Shown in pieces: positions 61,204-64,000 of a DNA stretch of 64,000 nt (the first letter of the stretch is position 1; every line of letters begins with the position of its first letter). The stretch is from NCBI RefSeq assembly GCF_014230355.1, contig NZ_JACLAX010000007.1:124001-188000 (forward strand), read 5' to 3'. Origin of the DNA: Novosphingobium piscinae. GTDB lineage: Bacteria; Pseudomonadota; Alphaproteobacteria; Sphingomonadales; Sphingomonadaceae. The notes under the pieces are model-generated. The model had not been told where the DNA came from and made no database searches. It saw only the letters and a program-made list of their open reading frames with translations. The position numbers and the translations under genes were made by a program.

Positions 61204-61210
61204 GCCACTC

Positions 61211-61300
61211 GTCGTCCCGGCGAAAGCCGGGACCGCTGGCCGGATCCGCGCAAGGTTGCGTCGAAGCGGGTCAGCGGTCCCGGGTCAGGCCCGGGACGAC
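61211..61300. repeat. Intergenic inverted-repeat family, copy F
   Basis: The left hairpin is TCCCGGC-GAAA-GCCGGGA and the right one GGTCCCGGGTCAGGCCCGGGAC, flanked by GTCGTCC and GACGAC. It lies between serC and serA and matches copies A and C in the right arm. Confidence 0.8.
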
Positions 61301-61360
61301 GCCATCCTTCCATTCCCCGATTCCGGATCCCGCTCGCCGGGACGACCAAGGACAAGCACC

Positions 61361-62947
61361 ATGACCAAGCCCAAAGTCCTCATTTCCGACAAGATGGACC
61401 CCAACGCCGCCCGCATCTTCACCGAGATGGGCTGCGACGTCGATGTCATCACCGGCGAGACGCCGGAGCAACTGATCGCCCGGATCGGCCAGTACGATGG
61501 CCTGGCCATCCGCTCGTCGACCAAGGTCACCCCGGCGATCCTCGATGCCGCGACCAACCTCAAGGTCATCGGCCGCGCCGGGATCGGGGTCGACAATGTC
61601 GATATCCCCTATGCCAGCTCGAAGGGCGTGGTGGTGATGAACACCCCGTTCGGCAACTCGATCACCACGGCCGAGCACGCCATCGCGATGATGTTCGCGC
61701 TGGCCCGCCAGATCCCCGAGGCGAACACCCAGACCCAAGCGGGACTGTGGCCCAAGAACGGGTTCATGGGGGTCGAGGTGACCGGCAAGACGCTGGGCCT
61801 GATCGGTGCCGGCAACATCGGCTCGATCGTCGCGGCGCGGGCGCAGGGCCTGCGCATGAAGGTGGTCGCCTATGATCCGTTCCTGACCCCCGAGCGCGCG
61901 ATCGAGATGGGCGTGGAGAAGGCCGATCTCGACACCCTGCTGGGCAAGGCCGACTTCATCACCCTGCACACCCCGCTGACCAACGAGACGCGCAACATCC
62001 TCAGCCGCGAGAACCTCGCCAAGGCGAAGAAGGGCGTGCGGATCATCAACTGCGCACGCGGCGGCCTGATCGACGAGGCGGCGCTGAAGGACGCGCTTGA
62101 CAGCGGCCAGGTGGCGGGCGCCGCGCTCGACGTGTTCGAGACCGAGCCGGCCAAGGACTCGCCGCTGTTCGGCACCCCGAACTTCATCTGCACCCCGCAC
62201 CTTGGTGCCAGCACCACCGAGGCCCAGGTCAACGTGGCGCTGCAGGTGGCCGAGCAGATGGCCGACTATCTGGTCAACGGCGGGGTGACCAATGCGCTCA
62301 ACATGCCCTCGCTCAGCGCCGAGGAGGCGCCCAAGCTGCGGCCCTACATGGCCCTGGCCGAAAAGCTCGGCTCACTGGTCGGCCAGCTGACCACCGGGGC
62401 GATCCCGCGCATCTCGATCCATACCGAAGGCGCCGCGGCCGAGCTCAACTCCAAGCCGATCATCGCCGCCGTGCTGGCCGGGTTCCTGCGCACCCAGTCC
62501 GACACGGTCAACATGGTCAACGCCCCGTTCCTGGCCAAGGAGCGCGGGATGGAAGTGCGCGACGTCAAGACCGAGAAGACCGGCGACTACCACACCCTGG
62601 TGCGCGTTTCGGTCAAGACCACCGACGGCGAACGCTCGGTCGCCGGCACGCTGTTCTCGAACGCCGAACCGCGGCTGGTCGAACTGTTCGGCATCAAGGT
62701 CGAGGCGGAGCTGACCGGCGACATGGTCTATGTCGTCAACGAGGATGCCCCCGGCTTCATCGGACGGATCGGCACCCTGCTGGGCGAGAACGCGATCAAC
62801 ATCGGCACGTTCAACCTCGGGCGCCGGAACGCCGGTGGCGAAGCGGTGCTGCTGCTCTCGGTCGACAGCCCGGTGCCCGCCGCGGTGGTCGATCAGGCGC
62901 GCAGCCTGCCCGGCGTCAAGCGGGTCAAGGCGCTGAAGTTCGCCTGA
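61361..62947 (+). CDS. serA: D-3-phosphoglycerate dehydrogenase
   Basis: The 528-residue protein is the long SerA form: substrate/NAD domains with LKVIGRAGIGVDNVDI and TLGLIGAGNIGSIVAARAQG. Catalytic Arg and Glu lie in INCARGGLIDE and the DVFETEP segment, and His in CTPHLGAST. An intervening domain and a C-terminal ACT domain (VYVVNEDAPGFIGRIGTLLGE) follow. It catalyses the first step of serine synthesis and the ACT domain suggests serine feedback. It forms a unit with serC. Confidence 0.96.
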   Translation: MTKPKVLISDKMDPNAARIFTEMGCDVDVITGETPEQLIARIGQYDGLAIRSSTKVTPAILDAATNLKVIGRAGIGVDNVDIPYASSKGVVVMNTPFGNSITTAEHAIAMMFALARQIPEANTQTQAGLWPKNGFMGVEVTGKTLGLIGAGNIGSIVAARAQGLRMKVVAYDPFLTPERAIEMGVEKADLDTLLGKADFITLHTPLTNETRNILSRENLAKAKKGVRIINCARGGLIDEAALKDALDSGQVAGAALDVFETEPAKDSPLFGTPNFICTPHLGASTTEAQVNVALQVAEQMADYLVNGGVTNALNMPSLSAEEAPKLRPYMALAEKLGSLVGQLTTGAIPRISIHTEGAAAELNSKPIIAAVLAGFLRTQSDTVNMVNAPFLAKERGMEVRDVKTEKTGDYHTLVRVSVKTTDGERSVAGTLFSNAEPRLVELFGIKVEAELTGDMVYVVNEDAPGFIGRIGTLLGENAINIGTFNLGRRNAGGEAVLLLSVDSPVPAAVVDQARSLPGVKRVKALKFA

Positions 62948-62970
62948 GCCGGGCGACCGGACACGGCGCG

Positions 62971-63000
62971 GCGGGCGCGGGGCCTCGGCTCCGCGCCCGC
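62971..63000 (+). terminator. Hairpin after serA
   Basis: GCGGGCGCGGGG pairs with CTCCGCGCCCGC over 12 bases (one G-T pair) around a 6-base loop, about 25 bases after the serA stop. No T-run follows, so termination strength is unclear. Confidence 0.45.
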
Positions 63001-63034
63001 TGTCGTTCCGGTGTCTGTCTTGCCGATCCGACCG

Positions 63035-63076
63035 GGCCAGTCAGCAGGGGCCAGTCAGCAGGAGCCAGTCAGCAGA
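63035..63076. repeat. Three tandem copies of a 14-base unit
   Basis: The unit GGCCAGTCAGCAGG occurs twice exactly (63035-63048 and 63049-63062) and once as AGCCAGTCAGCAGA (63063-63076). The stop codon of the MarR-type gene (63069-63071 on the minus strand) lies inside the third copy, so the array extends directly from the gene's end. Confidence 0.8.
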
Positions 63077-63533
63077 GGGCCAGGCCCGCTGCGACGCCGA
63101 CACACTGGCGCACCGCCGCCTCGCCCCGTTCGGTCAGGCGGACGAGCTGGCGCCGGGCGTCCAGATTGTCGCCGAAGCGTTCGACCAGCCCATCGGCCTC
63201 GAGTGCAGCGAGGCACCGCCACGCCGTGGAATAGGGCACGTCGGCGGCCAGGCACACGCGCTTGGTGCTCGCGCCGCGCTGATCGGCGTCGTTGCCGTAG
63301 AGGTCGAGCAGGATGTCCCAGGCCGGTTCGCCCAGCAGCTCGCGCGGGAGGATCTTGTTGCGCGCGCGGCGGGTCTGGTAGACCGCCCGCGCCACTTCGC
63401 GCAGATCCGCAGCCTGTTCGGTCTGGTCGCGCCGACGCTCGGCGAGAAGCTGGTCGACCATGGCGTGAAGCATGGTCCGGATGGCATCGCTCGCCGGCTC
63501 GCCGACTTGCGGGTTGTTCCCTGGCAGTGACAT
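63069..63533 (-). CDS. MarR-type winged-helix regulator
   Basis: The 154-residue protein has a winged-helix DNA-binding centre (RGASTKRVCLAADVPYSTAWRCLAALEADGLVERFGDNLDARRQLVRLTERGEAAV) with the conserved DxRR wing. Its N-terminal 60 residues are helical and probably dimerise. The start at 63533 (MSLPGNNPQ) was chosen because homology ends there; the longer frame is not coding. An FNR-type box lies 62 bases upstream. Its target is unknown. Confidence 0.85.
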   Translation of the reverse strand: MSLPGNNPQVGEPASDAIRTMLHAMVDQLLAERRRDQTEQAADLREVARAVYQTRRARNKILPRELLGEPAWDILLDLYGNDADQRGASTKRVCLAADVPYSTAWRCLAALEADGLVERFGDNLDARRQLVRLTERGEAAVRQCVGVAAGLALC

Positions 63534-64000
63534 TTGGTGCGACCCTTCTGTCGATGTCCGGCCCTTGCCATGGGCTGTCCGGAATGCAAGCGCCTTGACG
63601 CAGGTCAAGGTGAAGAAAAATGCATTTCTGCTGCATCTGACCTCGGTCCGCGAACCGCGCGCCGGCACGGGCGGTACGATGAATCTGCCAGCGTGATTCG
63701 GCTCAGGACGATTAACCGCGTTCCTTCGCCAAGTCGGTTGAGGCTGTCCGCATCCCGGCCCGCAGGTGGTCCGAGGGACCAGATGGTTCCCAAGCCGACT
63801 GCCAAAACGCAGCGATTTCAAACGTCTGCATTCGGAAATCCGCGGTTCTGGGACTCTACGGAGCAACTCCGGAAGTTCCCCTAGATCGGCTTACGGATTT
63901 TCGTATCCGTTTTACGCGATCCTGCTTAGGTCTGGAGCTCCAAATCGGTCTCCCGGCGTAACCATTAAGACCAAGCGGGGGTTCGCATTAACTATGTCCG
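63534..64000. other. Intergenic region to the window end
   Basis: These 467 bases upstream of the MarR-type gene contain the FNR-type box (63595-63608) followed by an AT-richer stretch (AAGAAAAATGCATTTC), and no convincing gene. Short frames crossing it lack ribosome sites and protein-like composition. The last 100 bases are of lower G+C than the core genes. Confidence 0.5.
63595..63608. promoter_or_regulatory. FNR/FixK-type palindrome
   Basis: TTGAC-GCAG-GTCAA is a perfect FNR-family site (TTGAY-N4-RTCAA), extended outward by C/G to CCTTGAC...GTCAAGG. In alphaproteobacteria such sites commonly precede oxygen-responsive genes. Here it lies 62 bases upstream of the MarR-type gene and may control it or a gene beyond the window. 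Confidence 0.6.

Noticed and set aside
63534..63884. Short plus-strand frames at the window end
   Set aside because: They have no ribosome site or domain and cross the FNR-type box and promoter-like sequence.
1..64000. CRISPR arrays, rRNA genes or intact insertion sequences
   Set aside because: I looked for regularly spaced repeats, rRNA landmarks and transposase motifs and found none; the only tandem repeat is the 14-base triplet near 63,050.

Overview
The window looks like a chromosomal segment of a GC-rich alphaproteobacterium of the sphingomonad type (Novosphingobium/Sphingobium-like). The grounds are large TonB-dependent receptors, the family makeup of the housekeeping genes and the base composition. 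No taxonomic marker gene is present, so this is an inference from gene content.

The window has two halves. Positions 1 to about 28,480 are accessory catabolic DNA. (a) At 1-9,896 lies a probable peptide or amino-acid-derivative uptake and breakdown locus: a BKACE-type enzyme on the minus strand, then a secreted FG-GAP/VCBS protein, an M81 (MlrC-type) metallopeptidase, an MFS transporter, an exported D-aminoacylase-like amidohydrolase and a TonB-dependent receptor. (b) At 10,257-26,089 lies what appears to be a complete aerobic benzoyl-CoA (box) pathway: boxB, boxA, the regulator boxR, boxC, benzoate-CoA ligase, a DUF4863 protein, a 3-oxoadipyl-CoA thiolase on the minus strand, then a tightly coupled operon of a PaaG-like isomerase, BoxD-type aldehyde dehydrogenase, fused hydratase/3-hydroxyacyl-CoA dehydrogenase, hotdog thioesterase, aldo/keto reductase and Nudix hydrolase. 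Together these would turn benzoate into succinyl-CoA, acetyl-CoA and formate. (c) At 26,090-28,480 lie a very AT-rich spacer, a Tat-exported alpha/beta hydrolase, a badly decayed tyrosine integrase and a tRNA/tmRNA-like 3' half. I read this end as the worn right edge of a genomic island whose left edge is outside the window.

From 28,584 to the end the DNA is visibly richer in G+C and looks like core genome: phhB, tldD, a CHCC zinc finger protein, an ABC ATPase, nadB, a ParA-type ATPase, a GlsB-like protein, nrdA and nrdB with a PepSY-type membrane gene between them, an HWE-type sensor kinase, tRNA-Gly(CCC), a second TonB receptor, chrA, a divergent LysR/pirin pair, yjbQ, a cytochrome b/molybdopterin oxidoreductase pair, a nucleotide-sugar epimerase, dcd, a 7TM diguanylate cyclase, the Anbu proteasome-like cluster (circularly permuted ATP-grasp, alpha-E, transglutaminase, Anbu), an extensin-like lipoprotein, serC, serA and a MarR-type regulator. 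Six copies of an intergenic inverted-repeat family occur only in this half.

The most interesting points are the island edge, the box locus with its shared operator-like palindromes and CoA-salvage-like tail, the mlr-like peptide locus with a 17-base motif shared by two of its promoters, and the Anbu cluster. No CRISPR array, rRNA or intact insertion sequence was seen.
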